A stretch of 38,663 nucleotides of DNA from Candidatus Zhuqueibacterota bacterium (GCA_016929055.1 JAFGJN010000165.1:1-38663); one strand, 5' to 3'. Positions 1 to 9,360 are shown, counted from the first letter of the stretch. Notes: generated by a model from the letters alone, not told the origin. Program-made: numbers and translations.

Positions 1-113
1 GTTACATAAATTATGAGGCAACGAACATCATGCCAAATGCGCATGGTTACCTTTTTTATGAGTCAATGCGTGTACCCGATCTGCTGAAAAAGCCCTTGCA
101 TTTTAACGCTTAA
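1..113 (+). CDS. C-terminal end of an unidentified upstream gene (partial)
   Basis: The frame starting at base 3 is open from the window edge to a TAA at 111-113 and encodes about 36 residues ending in DLLKKPLHFNA. It is too short for the ORF track. The stop lies 71 bases before the next start on the same strand, which fits the tail of a gene upstream of the folding factor. I do not recognise the family, and a chance open frame of this length is possible. Confidence 0.4.
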   Translation, partial: YINYEATNIMPNAHGYLFYESMRVPDLLKKPLHFNA

Positions 114-184
114 GACTTTATATTTTGTGGTTATACCTAAATCACCAGAAAACTGCGTGACCGAGATAGCAGCGAGGGTATTTT

Positions 185-1981
185 ATGGCAATGATGAATC
201 GAATGCGAGAGAATACCAAGACGATCCTTATGATCCTCGTCTTCGCATTCATTTTAACCATCATCATCGATTGGGGAATGGGGGGATTGAGCAGCGGCCC
301 GAGCCGCGGCGTGATCGCCACGGTTAACGGTGATGAGATAGCTTATGACGAGTTTTATCAGCAGTACCAGAATCAATTGCGCACGGTTCGCGAACAATCC
401 GGAAGAGATCCGGAAGGCCTTCAGCTGACACAATTGGAAAATCAGGTTTTCGAATCTTTGTTGCAGCAACGTCTGGTCAATCAGGAGATCAAGCGCCTGA
501 ATCTCAAAGCGACCGATAAAGAAGTGCTCGAACAAGTCCTGAACAATCCGCCGGAACTGCTGCGCAATCAGCCGGTTTTCCAGGATTCGAACGGCGTTTT
601 CGATATGCGTTTGTATCAACAAGCGCTCGACAATCCGGAAATGGATTGGGTGCAGATCGAGAATTATATCCGCATGACCCTGCCGTACAGCAAACTGGAA
701 AACCTGCTTCGACTGACCGCCACAGCTTCCGAAGCGGATGCCTGGTTGCTTTACTTGAAACAAAACGCCAAGGCCAAAGTCGATTATATTTTTTACAACG
801 CCGATGCTTTTACCGATCAGGTTGAAGAACCAGATGAAAAAGAGATCGCCGAATTTTATTCCAAACACAAAGAGGATTACCGTTTGCCGGAGCGTCGCCA
901 GTTGGATTATATCCTTCTGGAAACCAAAGCAACGCCTGCGGATACACAAATGGTTTATATGCGTATGGAAGAGATTCTTGCCGATTTACGGTCGGGGGCT
1001 GATTTTCTCCAGATGGCAAGCATCTATTCGGAAGATCCGGGCTCGGCTCAAAACGGTGGCGATCTTGGATATTTCGCCCGCAGCGCTATGGTCGAGGAAT
1101 TTGCCGATGCTGCTTTCGGCGCCAAAATCGGATCGACTGTTGGCCCGGTCAAAACCCAATTCGGTCTGCATCTGATCAAGGTTGAGGATCGTAAAAAGGA
1201 AAACGGCGAAGACAAAGTTCAGGCACGCCATATTTTGCTGAAATTCGACCCCTCACCCGCTACACGAGAAGCCTTGCGTGAAGAAGCGGCCTATGTAGCG
1301 GAATACGCCAAAGAGGTTGATTTTCGCCAGGTGGTTGAGTCGGAAAATTTAAAGCTCCAGAGCACTCCGCCCTTTGAAGCCGACGCCTACATCCCAGGAA
1401 TCGGTATGGAACCGCGGATCAGCCGGTTCGCATTCCGAGGCAAAGAGGGTGACGTCAGCGATGTTTATGAAACCAACGAAGGTTACGTGGTGGCGATGAT
1501 CAGCGCCGTCATCAAAGAGCATATCCAGCCTCTGACCGAGGTGCGCAACCAGATCGTTACAGAGGTCAAGAACGAAAAAAGCAAAGAACTGGCGCGAGCC
1601 AAAGCTCAGGCCGCCTATGATCGGTTGCAGCAAGGAGCCGCCTTTGATCAGATTGCTGAGCAAGATGGTTTAAGCGTCAAAAATCTGGATTCCTTTTTGA
1701 TGAATCCCTCTGTTCGTGGTTTGGGCAACGAGCCCGAATTCGTCGGTACCGCCTTTAGCCTCGAGGTCGGTCAGGTTTCGCCCCCGGTCAAAGGCAGCCG
1801 CGGCTATTATCTGATTCAATTGCTCAACAAGACCGGGATCGATGAGGAAAAATTTCAGGCTCAAAAAGAAAATCTAAAGTTGCAGGTGCTCAAGAATCGC
1901 CAGTCCCGGGCTTTCAGCCTCTGGTATGAAAAGCTAAAGGAGCAGAGCGATATTCAGGATTACCGGCAAAAATATATGTGA
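185..1981 (+). CDS. PpiD/SurA-like peptidylprolyl isomerase, membrane-anchored
   Basis: This is probably a periplasmic folding factor that catalyses or chaperones prolyl isomerisation of exported proteins. The 598-residue protein begins with a short basic segment and one hydrophobic helix (about residues 12-32), then a SurA_N-like helical region. A parvulin domain follows at about 238-335, with the family hallmarks YSEDPGSAQNGGDLGYF and FGLHLIKV. A second, degenerate parvulin-like segment starts at ARHILLK. The C-terminal part again resembles a parvulin (GQVSPPVKGSRGYYLIQLL). This anchor plus N-domain plus rotamase order and the roughly 600-residue size match PpiD. GAGGG lies 8-12 bases before the chosen ATG. 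A bidirectional terminator follows. With two TonB receptors next door, outer-membrane protein clients are a reasonable inference. Confidence 0.88.
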   Translation: MAMMNRMRENTKTILMILVFAFILTIIIDWGMGGLSSGPSRGVIATVNGDEIAYDEFYQQYQNQLRTVREQSGRDPEGLQLTQLENQVFESLLQQRLVNQEIKRLNLKATDKEVLEQVLNNPPELLRNQPVFQDSNGVFDMRLYQQALDNPEMDWVQIENYIRMTLPYSKLENLLRLTATASEADAWLLYLKQNAKAKVDYIFYNADAFTDQVEEPDEKEIAEFYSKHKEDYRLPERRQLDYILLETKATPADTQMVYMRMEEILADLRSGADFLQMASIYSEDPGSAQNGGDLGYFARSAMVEEFADAAFGAKIGSTVGPVKTQFGLHLIKVEDRKKENGEDKVQARHILLKFDPSPATREALREEAAYVAEYAKEVDFRQVVESENLKLQSTPPFEADAYIPGIGMEPRISRFAFRGKEGDVSDVYETNEGYVVAMISAVIKEHIQPLTEVRNQIVTEVKNEKSKELARAKAQAAYDRLQQGAAFDQIAEQDGLSVKNLDSFLMNPSVRGLGNEPEFVGTAFSLEVGQVSPPVKGSRGYYLIQLLNKTGIDEEKFQAQKENLKLQVLKNRQSRAFSLWYEKLKEQSDIQDYRQKYM

Positions 1982-2022
1982 TCGAACTTGGCTTTTCTGC
2001 TTTACCGCAAAGCTGTCAAATG

Positions 2023-2062
2023 AAAAAAAAGGGCTCTCGATTCATCGAAAGCCCTTTTTTTT
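2023..2062. terminator. Bidirectional intrinsic terminator between convergent genes
   Basis: GGGCTCTCGA and TCGAAAGCCC pair with one C-A mismatch around a TTCA loop at 2031-2054. The hairpin is preceded by A8 and followed by T8, so it has a U-tract on either strand. It lies between the convergent stops of the PpiD-like gene (1981) and the TonB receptor gene (2105) and should end both transcripts. Confidence 0.88.
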
Positions 2063-2104
2063 GCCGGTCGTCTGCCTCCACTGGGCGCTTGCGCTCAAAC
2101 CCTG

Positions 2105-4279
2105 CTACAATTCCCCTTTGACACCGATTGTCACATGCCGCATGGGCATCAGATTGCTCTCCATTGGCGCATAATTGTATTGAAAAATGTTGTTGATGCC
2201 CAGCTGCAGGGAATAGCTTTTCCAGCGCCAGGAAACTCGACCATCGACGAATTTCATGGGCACACGATCGTTAATTGGATAGACCTTGACCGCGTCGATT
2301 CGGGCAGCATAACGATAGTCGATTTCGACCTGAACCGCTCCGGTTTTGAGGGACGCTTTGGCGCTGGCCAGAACTTTGGGACGATAAGGCAGGGCTTCGT
2401 CCCATTGCCGATCCCGGTGATCCATGGCGGTGAGGCTGAGCTGCAGGGCTGGTATCCAGGATCGACCGAGCAGGGCAACCTCACTGCTGAGGTTGCTCGT
2501 CGCCTCGACGCCGCGAATCGTGGCGCGGGGAATGTTGCGGAACTGGATCTGGCCGCGAATGAGATCCAGATGGGCCTCGACCATCTCCCAATACTCGTTA
2601 TTGAAAAGAGAGAGATCGATATTCCAATTGGGTGTGAGGTATTGCCGAAAGCCGAGATCATAGGCCCAGGAACTTTCGGATTTCAGGTCGGGATTGGCGA
2701 TGATTTTGAAATTCATGACGCTGAGTTCAAGAAAGCGTTCAACGATGGTTGCGGCACGAAAACCGCTGCCCACCGAAGCACGCAGGCTGGTGCTTTCCCA
2801 GGGTTGCCAATTGAGCCCAAGGCGCGGGCTAAAGAGATCTTCTTTTTGGCCGTCGATCAGCTGATAGCGGTCGTAGCGAAAGCCCGCGGTTAGACGCAGG
2901 TCGCCCCCGATTTTCCATTCGTCCTGCAGATAGGGGCCGATGAAATAGCCTGTGTGGTCGCCGAAATACTTGGTGCTGCCAGCGTCATATTGCACCTGCA
3001 CGCCGGCTGTCAAGGTGTGATTCGATTGAGGAATCCAGTCCGCCTGTACTTCAAATCCCTGGCCGATCGCCGGATTGAATCCGGCGCCCTGACCGAATTG
3101 ATTGCCCATCAGGGTGCGCACAAACGACGCGCGCAGATTGATGGCAAACCGCGCCGAAAAGGGGATCGCCAGTTTGCTATAGGCGGAGATCTGATGGGTT
3201 TTGGCGCGGTTGTCGAGATTTTTGGGGTCGACTTGATAGGGATCGTTTTGCCCGAACCATTGGACAAAAAAGCCGCGATCGATATGGCTGTAAGCGGCGA
3301 ATCCCGTCCATTTGATACCATTGGCGAAACGGTAATCGACTTTGCCGGTCAAATTGCTTTTTTGCGCGTCGCCGAGCTCGGTGTAACCGGTCGTGGCAAA
3401 GCGTCCCACAGAAATTCGCAGGCCCAGGGATTTGTAGCGTCGGCTGTAACTCACATCAGTACGGGTATAGTGCAGCCGATCGGGATCGGTCCAGGACCAT
3501 TCGGAAAAAACCGGCTTGTCATAGCGTCCGGCGCTGGCAGAGAACATCAACTTGCCCTGAGGGCTGGGGTCTTTGGTGATGACATTGACCACACCGCCAA
3601 GAGCCGACGAACCCCAAAGCGTCGAGCCCGCGCCTTTAAGAACTTCGATCTGCTCGACGTCCAGAGGCGGCAGCATATCCCAGTTGAATTCTCCGGTATC
3701 GCTGGCATGGACCGGCACGCCGTCAAGGAGCAACAGCACCTTGTTTCCGGCGCCGAAGGTATAACCGGTGGAACCGCGGATGTTGATCTGATTGCCGACA
3801 AAATGCACACCCGGAGCACTCTCCAGCGCCTGCTGCAGATCCATGGGATTCCGCCTTTCGATCTCGCTCGATGAAACCACCGAGATCGAAACCGAAGCCT
3901 GATCCAGGCGTTGCTGGGTTTTTCCGGCCAACACGACGATCGGGTCGAATTGGATAGCGGTTTGCTGCAACTCTGCAGTCAGCTCGGTCGAGCGCTGCGG
4001 TTGTACCCGAATGTTTTCCACGGAATGGGCGCGAAACCCGATCATGGAAACCCGCACAGTATAGATGCCTGGCGGTATCCTGTCTATTTCGAACCGGCCG
4101 TCCGGGTCGGCTGAAGCGCCGCGCAGCGTGCCGAGAATCTGAATGTTGGCACCGGGCAGCGGTTCACGCGTATCCGCGTCGATCACTCGGCCATGGATCG
4201 ATCCGTTTACCGCCAGAGCCGGAAGAACGGCGACGAGAAGCAAAACCGTCGACCAGAGTGCCAGGGTTTGTCGTTTCAT
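2105..4279 (-). CDS. TonB-dependent outer-membrane receptor with N-terminal CarboxypepD_reg-like domain
   Basis: Outer-membrane active transporter of 724 residues. A Sec signal peptide (MKRQTLALWSTVLLLVAVLPALA) is followed by a carboxypeptidase-regulatory-like beta-sandwich at about 26-105 (GRVIDADTREPLPGANI). The plug domain follows at about 130-240 (INIRGSTGYTFG, LLLDGVPV, IEVLKGAGSTLWGSSALGGVVNVIT), then a long barrel rich in alternating aromatic strands. The protein ends in YAPMESNLMPMRHVTIGVKGEL, as expected for a last barrel strand. GGGAGGGG precedes the ATG, which overlaps the stop of the upstream lipoprotein gene by 4 bases, so translation is probably coupled. It is the third gene of a secreted protein, lipoprotein, receptor operon. 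The substrate is unknown; nothing seen points to siderophore or B12 specificity. A paralogue lies at 12417-14570. Confidence 0.93.
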   Translation of the reverse strand: MKRQTLALWSTVLLLVAVLPALAVNGSIHGRVIDADTREPLPGANIQILGTLRGASADPDGRFEIDRIPPGIYTVRVSMIGFRAHSVENIRVQPQRSTELTAELQQTAIQFDPIVVLAGKTQQRLDQASVSISVVSSSEIERRNPMDLQQALESAPGVHFVGNQINIRGSTGYTFGAGNKVLLLLDGVPVHASDTGEFNWDMLPPLDVEQIEVLKGAGSTLWGSSALGGVVNVITKDPSPQGKLMFSASAGRYDKPVFSEWSWTDPDRLHYTRTDVSYSRRYKSLGLRISVGRFATTGYTELGDAQKSNLTGKVDYRFANGIKWTGFAAYSHIDRGFFVQWFGQNDPYQVDPKNLDNRAKTHQISAYSKLAIPFSARFAINLRASFVRTLMGNQFGQGAGFNPAIGQGFEVQADWIPQSNHTLTAGVQVQYDAGSTKYFGDHTGYFIGPYLQDEWKIGGDLRLTAGFRYDRYQLIDGQKEDLFSPRLGLNWQPWESTSLRASVGSGFRAATIVERFLELSVMNFKIIANPDLKSESSWAYDLGFRQYLTPNWNIDLSLFNNEYWEMVEAHLDLIRGQIQFRNIPRATIRGVEATSNLSSEVALLGRSWIPALQLSLTAMDHRDRQWDEALPYRPKVLASAKASLKTGAVQVEIDYRYAARIDAVKVYPINDRVPMKFVDGRVSWRWKSYSLQLGINNIFQYNYAPMESNLMPMRHVTIGVKGEL

Positions 4280-5127
4280 TCGCCCCTCCCGTCCCCGGGT
4301 AGGGTTTGTATAGCGGATTCCCGAACCAGAGACCAGTCGGCTTCTATATCGATGCCTGAGATGATTTGACCGGAACTGACAAAGACCCGGCCTTCGCGCT
4401 CGGGGCGGCGCGGATCGCGGTAAAAGCCGAGGGTGCGGAAATCGGTCAGCGCGGCGCGTTCCGGCAGCCAGAATACCGCGATGTAGCTGATCATGCCGCT
4501 GGTAATCGGCAGATCAAAGTGATGCGGATTGGTTTCGACGCTGAAATCAATGGATTTGAGAAAAATTAAATAGTCGATCGATTCTACCGGTTTGACCTCA
4601 TAGGCCGCCACTGCCACCGCCGAAGTATTAGGCGGAAAGGGACCGTTAAAGGTGACTGTTCCGGTGATGCGCGAATCGCGCTTGACCGCACCCCAGTGGG
4701 CGTTGAGCCGGGCTTCATAGACGGGATTGTCGGCCGTCAGGTCAAACGATTCGGGCAGTTTGCTGGTCAGATCGATGGACATGGAGAGAATATCGGCGAG
4801 ATTCGACTTGCGGTCCGTGCTGTACCACCAGAGCATATAAGCGTCATAATGGCCATAGGGCAGATCGAGCTCGGCCCACACCGTGTCGCGATCAAAAGCA
4901 AGACTGTTGGGGCTGTGATAGAGCTCGTTGATGGCGTGCGGCGGAAACTCGGGCGCCACCACCAGGTAAACGCCCTGAGTATCGGCCGGCCGCTCGCCTT
5001 GATAAACGACTCGAACGCGCAGCTTGCCAGGCAAAGGCTCGATGCCATAGTCAGTTGTGCAGGCTGAAAAGAGCAGGAGCAGGCCCCAACAGATTGTGTG
5101 TGTGGATTTAATACAAATTTTTATCAT
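4276..5127 (-). CDS. Hypothetical lipoprotein with two tandem beta-rich repeats
   Basis: No named family was recognised. A lipoprotein signal (LLLLFSACTTDYG) predicts lipidation at a Cys near residue 23. The mature part falls into two similar halves: about 33-145 (KLRVRVVYQGERP to YEARLNAHWGAV) and about 153-270 (ITGTVTFNGPFPPN to IDIEADWSLV). Each opens with a V-x-V/F-G-x-P strand and closes with an acidic or aromatic A-x-W strand. The single-repeat lipoprotein at 14641-15150 aligns with the second half. The gene overlaps both neighbours by 4 bases, between a secreted FlgD-Ig protein and a TonB receptor. A substrate-handling lipoprotein serving that receptor is an inference only. Confidence 0.75.
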   Translation of the reverse strand: MIKICIKSTHTICWGLLLLFSACTTDYGIEPLPGKLRVRVVYQGERPADTQGVYLVVAPEFPPHAINELYHSPNSLAFDRDTVWAELDLPYGHYDAYMLWWYSTDRKSNLADILSMSIDLTSKLPESFDLTADNPVYEARLNAHWGAVKRDSRITGTVTFNGPFPPNTSAVAVAAYEVKPVESIDYLIFLKSIDFSVETNPHHFDLPITSGMISYIAVFWLPERAALTDFRTLGFYRDPRRPEREGRVFVSSGQIISGIDIEADWSLVRESAIQTLPGDGRGE

Positions 5128-6965
5128 CTGAGCAACACCATTTTTTGCGTCTGTTGCTGATCGGGTGTGGCCACTCGTACGACATAGAGCCCACCAGCGA
5201 CAACTCGGCCTCTATCGTCGCGCCCATCCCAGGACAATTCGTGCACTCCGGCATCGAAACGCTCCTCGGCAAGCTGCCGCACCAGCCGGCCGCGCACATC
5301 GAATATCCGTGCCGTAACCTGCCGGTCTCTCCCGAGCCGAAAACGCACGACTGTGCCCGGATTAAAAGGATTGGGATAGACCGGTAAGAGCTCGAATTGC
5401 TGTGGCAGGCCGATGTCGGGGCGGGATTCCACCTCGGTCATCAGGCGTGATGCTGTGATAACCGGGTTTTCAATCCATCCGACGATTTTTTCGGCCAAAG
5501 CCGGGTCGGTATGGGCAGGCAGAAAATAAGCGGTGTAATCGAGTTCGAGATTTACCGGACTGTCCGGCGTCAGGGAAAAAAACGAGATGCCGTGATCTCC
5601 GTAGGAAACGAGATCGCCGCTGTCTGATATTTCGGGACTGTTCGTCGTCTCCCGGCGACCGACGACAATCGCTTCGTCCGCGACGCCGCCCTCCTCACTG
5701 TCGTGGTAATAGAGCGACACGCTCTTCCAGTTGGTCTCGTCGAAACGGGTAAAACTCAAGAGCGCACCCGGGTCGCCGGTGATTAGAGACCATTCTTCGA
5801 TCGGAACGTCGACCGTTGTATCCGGTGAATCCGCCACGCCATCCACCAATAGCCCGTTTGGATTGTTACGGTTGTAAAATCGCATACCCGATGCATTGGC
5901 GTTGAAATCCCAGGACTGGCGCATATAGTTGAATTCGACGGTCAAACCGATACCGAAAACCTGGCGCAATTCCACCGGATCCAGACTGGCCCCGCCTTCG
6001 ATCGTGCCGCTGTGAGGATAGAACTTGGTGCGTACGTAAAATGCCAGATCATCGTAGCGCAGCAGAATGTTATAGCGGCATTCGCGCACGATGCGCACGA
6101 CCGGATTTTTTGTGTACGAGAGATAATCGTCGTTGTCATAGAGCATAAAGGCATTTTCCTGCGCCGACGGTGTGTTTTCATTGTCGCCGAATGTGATGTT
6201 GTAAGGCGAGCCTTCGATAAAAAACCGTCCATTGAAGCGCATCTTTTGCCGGTCAAAAATATCGACTCCGGCGCCAAAGGGCGGTTTGATGACCATGTCC
6301 CGCACCAATCCGTCTTCCGAATCCAGGCGCATGGCATAGTGGTTGCTTGCGGCGGTCTGGGTTTCCGGATCGAATGTGAGGCCGTATTTGTCGGCCACCG
6401 CTTCCGGCATACGCAGGGTGGAAGAGCGGTAGAGGTAGGCATAGGCGGCGATTTGCGGATTGCGGGGATCAGTCAGCTCAATTTCCAGCCTGTCGGATTG
6501 TTGCGCTTCGGCATCGTCGATCCACGATCGTTCCGGCGCTCGGTCGCCCATATCGCCGATCATAAAGACGAGCTCGTCGTCGATGTCGAACAGGGTCACC
6601 CATTCACCGCTCGGGTTTTGGGCCATGTAGAGGGTGTCCTGAAAGCTGTAATCGCCATAGACATTGGTGTTTTCATTGATATAGAAATGGCGCAACATGC
6701 GAAGGGATTCGGGTTTGCCGAAAGGAAAGGGATCGCGAATCCGAATGCGTTCGTCGATCTGAAACGGGATCATTTCCCAGGTTTCGCTCGCCTGATGATA
6801 AGCATAGCAAAAGATTTCCTGGACTGGAATGCCGGTAAAGGCGTCCAGTTCTCCGCCGTTGATGACAAAGGGCTCATAGGGGCGCTCCTCGTAAAGCGGT
6901 GCGGCCAAAAGCCCTGTGGCAAAAAGCAGAGCGGAAACAATCGAGTAAAAAATGCGATTTTTCAT
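5124..6965 (-). CDS. Large secreted protein with C-terminal FlgD-Ig / Por-type sorting domain
   Basis: This 613-residue exported protein has a signal peptide (FYSIVSALLFATGLLAAP). It ends in a roughly 85-residue FlgD-Ig-like domain with the YPNPFNPGT motif, a WDGRDDRGRVVAGGLYVVRV strand pair and a basic KMVLLR tail, the arrangement used for type IX-type sorting in FCB bacteria. The central 430 residues have no family I recognise. Landmark segments are DDELVFMIGDMGDRAP, RQSWDFNANASGMRFYN and SGDLVSYGDHGISFF. All three recur in the protein at 10419-12107, so the two are paralogues. It is the first gene of a three-gene operon ending in a TonB receptor. GGGTGA lies just before the start. A surface-exposed binding or cell-envelope role is inferred. 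Confidence 0.85.
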   Translation of the reverse strand: MKNRIFYSIVSALLFATGLLAAPLYEERPYEPFVINGGELDAFTGIPVQEIFCYAYHQASETWEMIPFQIDERIRIRDPFPFGKPESLRMLRHFYINENTNVYGDYSFQDTLYMAQNPSGEWVTLFDIDDELVFMIGDMGDRAPERSWIDDAEAQQSDRLEIELTDPRNPQIAAYAYLYRSSTLRMPEAVADKYGLTFDPETQTAASNHYAMRLDSEDGLVRDMVIKPPFGAGVDIFDRQKMRFNGRFFIEGSPYNITFGDNENTPSAQENAFMLYDNDDYLSYTKNPVVRIVRECRYNILLRYDDLAFYVRTKFYPHSGTIEGGASLDPVELRQVFGIGLTVEFNYMRQSWDFNANASGMRFYNRNNPNGLLVDGVADSPDTTVDVPIEEWSLITGDPGALLSFTRFDETNWKSVSLYYHDSEEGGVADEAIVVGRRETTNSPEISDSGDLVSYGDHGISFFSLTPDSPVNLELDYTAYFLPAHTDPALAEKIVGWIENPVITASRLMTEVESRPDIGLPQQFELLPVYPNPFNPGTVVRFRLGRDRQVTARIFDVRGRLVRQLAEERFDAGVHELSWDGRDDRGRVVAGGLYVVRVATPDQQQTQKMVLLR

Positions 6966-7101
6966 AATTCACCCACGTTTGACACTTGGCCGGCGGATTG
7001 CCGGCGATTTGCTTGTGATCGGTTCTTTAGCGAACCGAGTCGACGCGGTTTTTCTTTGAATTACGCGCAGTCGTCCCGAATTGCGTGTCCTCGGCAGCGA
7101 A

Positions 7102-8238
7102 TCAGCGGTTGCGTGCTTGTATCGGGCAGCGGGGATCCTCTATTTCTCCTAAATGTCCGATACGGCAAAAGTATTCCCACAGATTGACTGTGGAGCAGAC
7201 ATGGCGCGGTGCAAAGAGCACATACTCTCCAATACCGACCTTGCTGGATCCGTTCAGCTGCACCACGGTGTGTTCCTCGCTCCAGCGCACGAATTTCGCT
7301 TCGGCCAGGCTGATGCGATCGGGTGGCCCCTGATCGACGGCCCAGCGTTTGTGGCCGACATTGAGCGTGACATGCTGGTCGTCGATGCGGTCCATGACCT
7401 GAGCGAGTATCAGGGCCGCAAGCTGAAATTTTCCGGGCATCAGAGCCTCATAGGTCGAGTCGTGGTAAACCCAGGTCCCGGGAGAAAGGCGGATTTGTCT
7501 GTTGGGTACGAAATCGAGCAGATTTTCCAGATCGACGAGTGCACTGGGTGTCCCGCCGACCATAATTTCGGCTGCATTCAGTCCGGCATGGTCGAATTTG
7601 TGGAGAATCTGCACCAGCGTTTGCATGCAGTGCGCGGATTCGCTTCGGCGCTGTTCCGGATCGGGATAATGGTTATGCCCGTCGTAGGCATGAAGACCGA
7701 CAAAATGCAGAAAACCTTGCGCCTGAGCGGCACGCCCGAGTTCCAGTGCGAGTTGTGGTTCGATGCCGGTGCGGTGCATGCCGATGTCGATATCGATATA
7801 GAAATCCCATGTCCGCCGGGAATTTTCGCCTATCCAGGCGATGTGCTCGAGTTGGGAAATCTGAATCGCCCAACGAGTTAGCGGGTAACGTTCCGCCAAC
7901 CTGTCCAGCCGTTGAATCAGATGCGGAAGGGGCGGATAAGCAACAAAAACCCGTTCAGCTCCTGTCTGGGCGAGCATATCAATTTCGTTGGGAGAGGCTT
8001 TGAAACAGGTGACCCCGTTTTCCATCAGCAGCCGGGTCACCCAGGCCGATTTATGGGTTTTCACATGTGGACAAAGGATTCCCAGATCTTGTTTTCCGGT
8101 GAGTTCGGCCAAATAGTTGCGCATGCGACGGATGTTTTCCTCCACGCGATCACGGAACACCACCAGACGCGGGGTTTCGATCGCCTTTGGATCGGCGATG
8201 ATGTATCGACCGCTAATGCCGGGAAGATTAAAAATCAT
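7102..8238 (-). CDS. D-threonine aldolase / D-serine dehydratase-like PLP enzyme (fold type III)
   Basis: Alanine-racemase-N-domain enzyme of 378 residues, the usual length for the DSD1/D-threonine aldolase family. The family acts on D-3-hydroxy amino acids with PLP and often a divalent metal. TPRLVVFRDRVEENIRRM is the family opening, and CPHVKTHKSAWVTRLL carries the probable PLP lysine (HVKTHK). A PLP barrel with DIDIGMHRTGI and GLHAYDGHNHY follows. The C-terminal metal-binding region, canonically HxC, reads GEYVLFAPRHVCSTVNLWEYF, and RHVC matches. The start overlaps the upstream lipoprotein gene by 11 bases, so it is the last gene of an MscS, lipoprotein, PLP-enzyme operon. The substrate cannot be fixed from sequence; D-serine, D-threonine or another D-hydroxy amino acid are all possible. 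Confidence 0.85.
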   Translation of the reverse strand: MIFNLPGISGRYIIADPKAIETPRLVVFRDRVEENIRRMRNYLAELTGKQDLGILCPHVKTHKSAWVTRLLMENGVTCFKASPNEIDMLAQTGAERVFVAYPPLPHLIQRLDRLAERYPLTRWAIQISQLEHIAWIGENSRRTWDFYIDIDIGMHRTGIEPQLALELGRAAQAQGFLHFVGLHAYDGHNHYPDPEQRRSESAHCMQTLVQILHKFDHAGLNAAEIMVGGTPSALVDLENLLDFVPNRQIRLSPGTWVYHDSTYEALMPGKFQLAALILAQVMDRIDDQHVTLNVGHKRWAVDQGPPDRISLAEAKFVRWSEEHTVVQLNGSSKVGIGEYVLFAPRHVCSTVNLWEYFCRIGHLGEIEDPRCPIQARNR

Positions 8239-9355
8239 CTTCAGCCACCACCAACAGCTCCGAGCTCATGTCCGCCGTAAAACCAGCGGCGGCCGTGGTT
8301 GCCAATTGCATATAAAAGGCGTTTCCATTGTCGATTCCTTCGGCTTTCAATAAAGCCCAGCGAGGGAGATCGACCAGGGGGATGTCTATTCCGACGCACA
8401 TGATCAGGCGGCGGTGATCCAGGTGCCCGATTTGCAGCATGTCGGCAGCGATATCAGCCGGTATCCAGCCGTAATTGGGAAGGAAAAACTCGTTCCAAAC
8501 GCGCTCGCGCAATCGACGGTTCTCCTCGATCGAAAATCCGGAAACCAATCGTGCCGGAATGCCTGACGCTCGACACAGTGCGGTGTAGAGCATGGCGTAT
8601 CGAGCCTCATCGTCCTTTATGGTCTCCAGCATAGTGGCAGCGCCGCGTTTGTTCAATGAATCGGAATAAGCTGCGGTTTGGTGCAGCCATTCGGCTAATG
8701 CGGTTGCCCGATCAAGTGCACTGCCGCAATTGCGGGTGATCTGTCGCGCGCTGTCGCGTAGCACTTCGGTTTGTTCCAGTCCCGGCTCTTCTCGAGTATA
8801 AAAGCGATAAAAAGCGTCCGTTTGATAGGGCCCCACATTTTCCGGCTGCAGATCGTACTTGATGGCATAGGCGCGATAGCGAAAGCGGCGCACTACCTCT
8901 ATTTTTCCCCCATCCAACAGGCGATCGGATAGCACCCAGTGGCGAATGCGATTGCCATGATATCGCTCTTCGTTGGTGTAGAAATTTGGCGGTTCGATTC
9001 TGAGATAATCGATAAACAGCTGGGTCGGCCGTTCGACCGGGTCGGATGCCCAGAGGGTTAGATGGGGCAAAGAGGCCCGGGCGATGCCAAGCGAATCGGC
9101 CAGCCGTTGCATTGCCTCATGCGAAAACAAACGGATGTTTTCGGCCTTCCAGCGCAACTCCACTGTATAGATTTTCCCCTCCTCCAGGGCGGGGCGGTAT
9201 CGTACGTCCGGTGCCTTGAGGGCTGGTAAGGTTTTTACAGCGGTTGTATCTACCTGCGGTCGTTTTTCCAAAAGGGCTGCACAACCCCAAAGGACGGGAA
9301 TGATTACACCAATTATCCACCCGGCCTTGAGGCGCAGGCGATCGAATGCATTCAT
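8228..9355 (-). CDS. Transglutaminase-like-fold lipoprotein lacking catalytic Cys and His
   Basis: Lipoprotein of 375 residues with signal IIGVIIPVLWGCAALL (lipobox LWGC). The core at about 225-305 is recognisably transglutaminase-like: ALCRASGIPARLVSGF, then RVWNEFFLPNYGWIPADIA. In active members the nucleophilic Cys lies about 15 residues before GIPAR in G-x-C-x-x-x-A; here the line reads DDEARYAML with Glu250 at that position. The catalytic His of the HxWxE strand is Arg285. Only the third residue, Asp301, remains. The domain is therefore probably a binding scaffold rather than a protease or transferase. The gene starts 5 bases after the MscS gene ends and overlaps the PLP-enzyme gene, so the three are probably co-transcribed. 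Confidence 0.8.
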   Translation of the reverse strand: MNAFDRLRLKAGWIIGVIIPVLWGCAALLEKRPQVDTTAVKTLPALKAPDVRYRPALEEGKIYTVELRWKAENIRLFSHEAMQRLADSLGIARASLPHLTLWASDPVERPTQLFIDYLRIEPPNFYTNEERYHGNRIRHWVLSDRLLDGGKIEVVRRFRYRAYAIKYDLQPENVGPYQTDAFYRFYTREEPGLEQTEVLRDSARQITRNCGSALDRATALAEWLHQTAAYSDSLNKRGAATMLETIKDDEARYAMLYTALCRASGIPARLVSGFSIEENRRLRERVWNEFFLPNYGWIPADIAADMLQIGHLDHRRLIMCVGIDIPLVDLPRWALLKAEGIDNGNAFYMQLATTAAAGFTADMSSELLVVAEDDF

Positions 9356-9360
9356 GGTGC

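Noticed and set aside
2135-3874. Long plus-strand ORFs of 252 and 306 codons opposite the TonB receptor gene
   Set aside because: They are antisense shadows of a clear outer-membrane receptor. Their translations show no domain pattern or signal, and no ribosome-binding site of note.
6012-7187. Plus-strand ORF of 391 codons opposite the FlgD-Ig protein gene
   Set aside because: The opposite strand carries a signal peptide and sorting domain in one continuous frame. The plus frame has no recognisable features.
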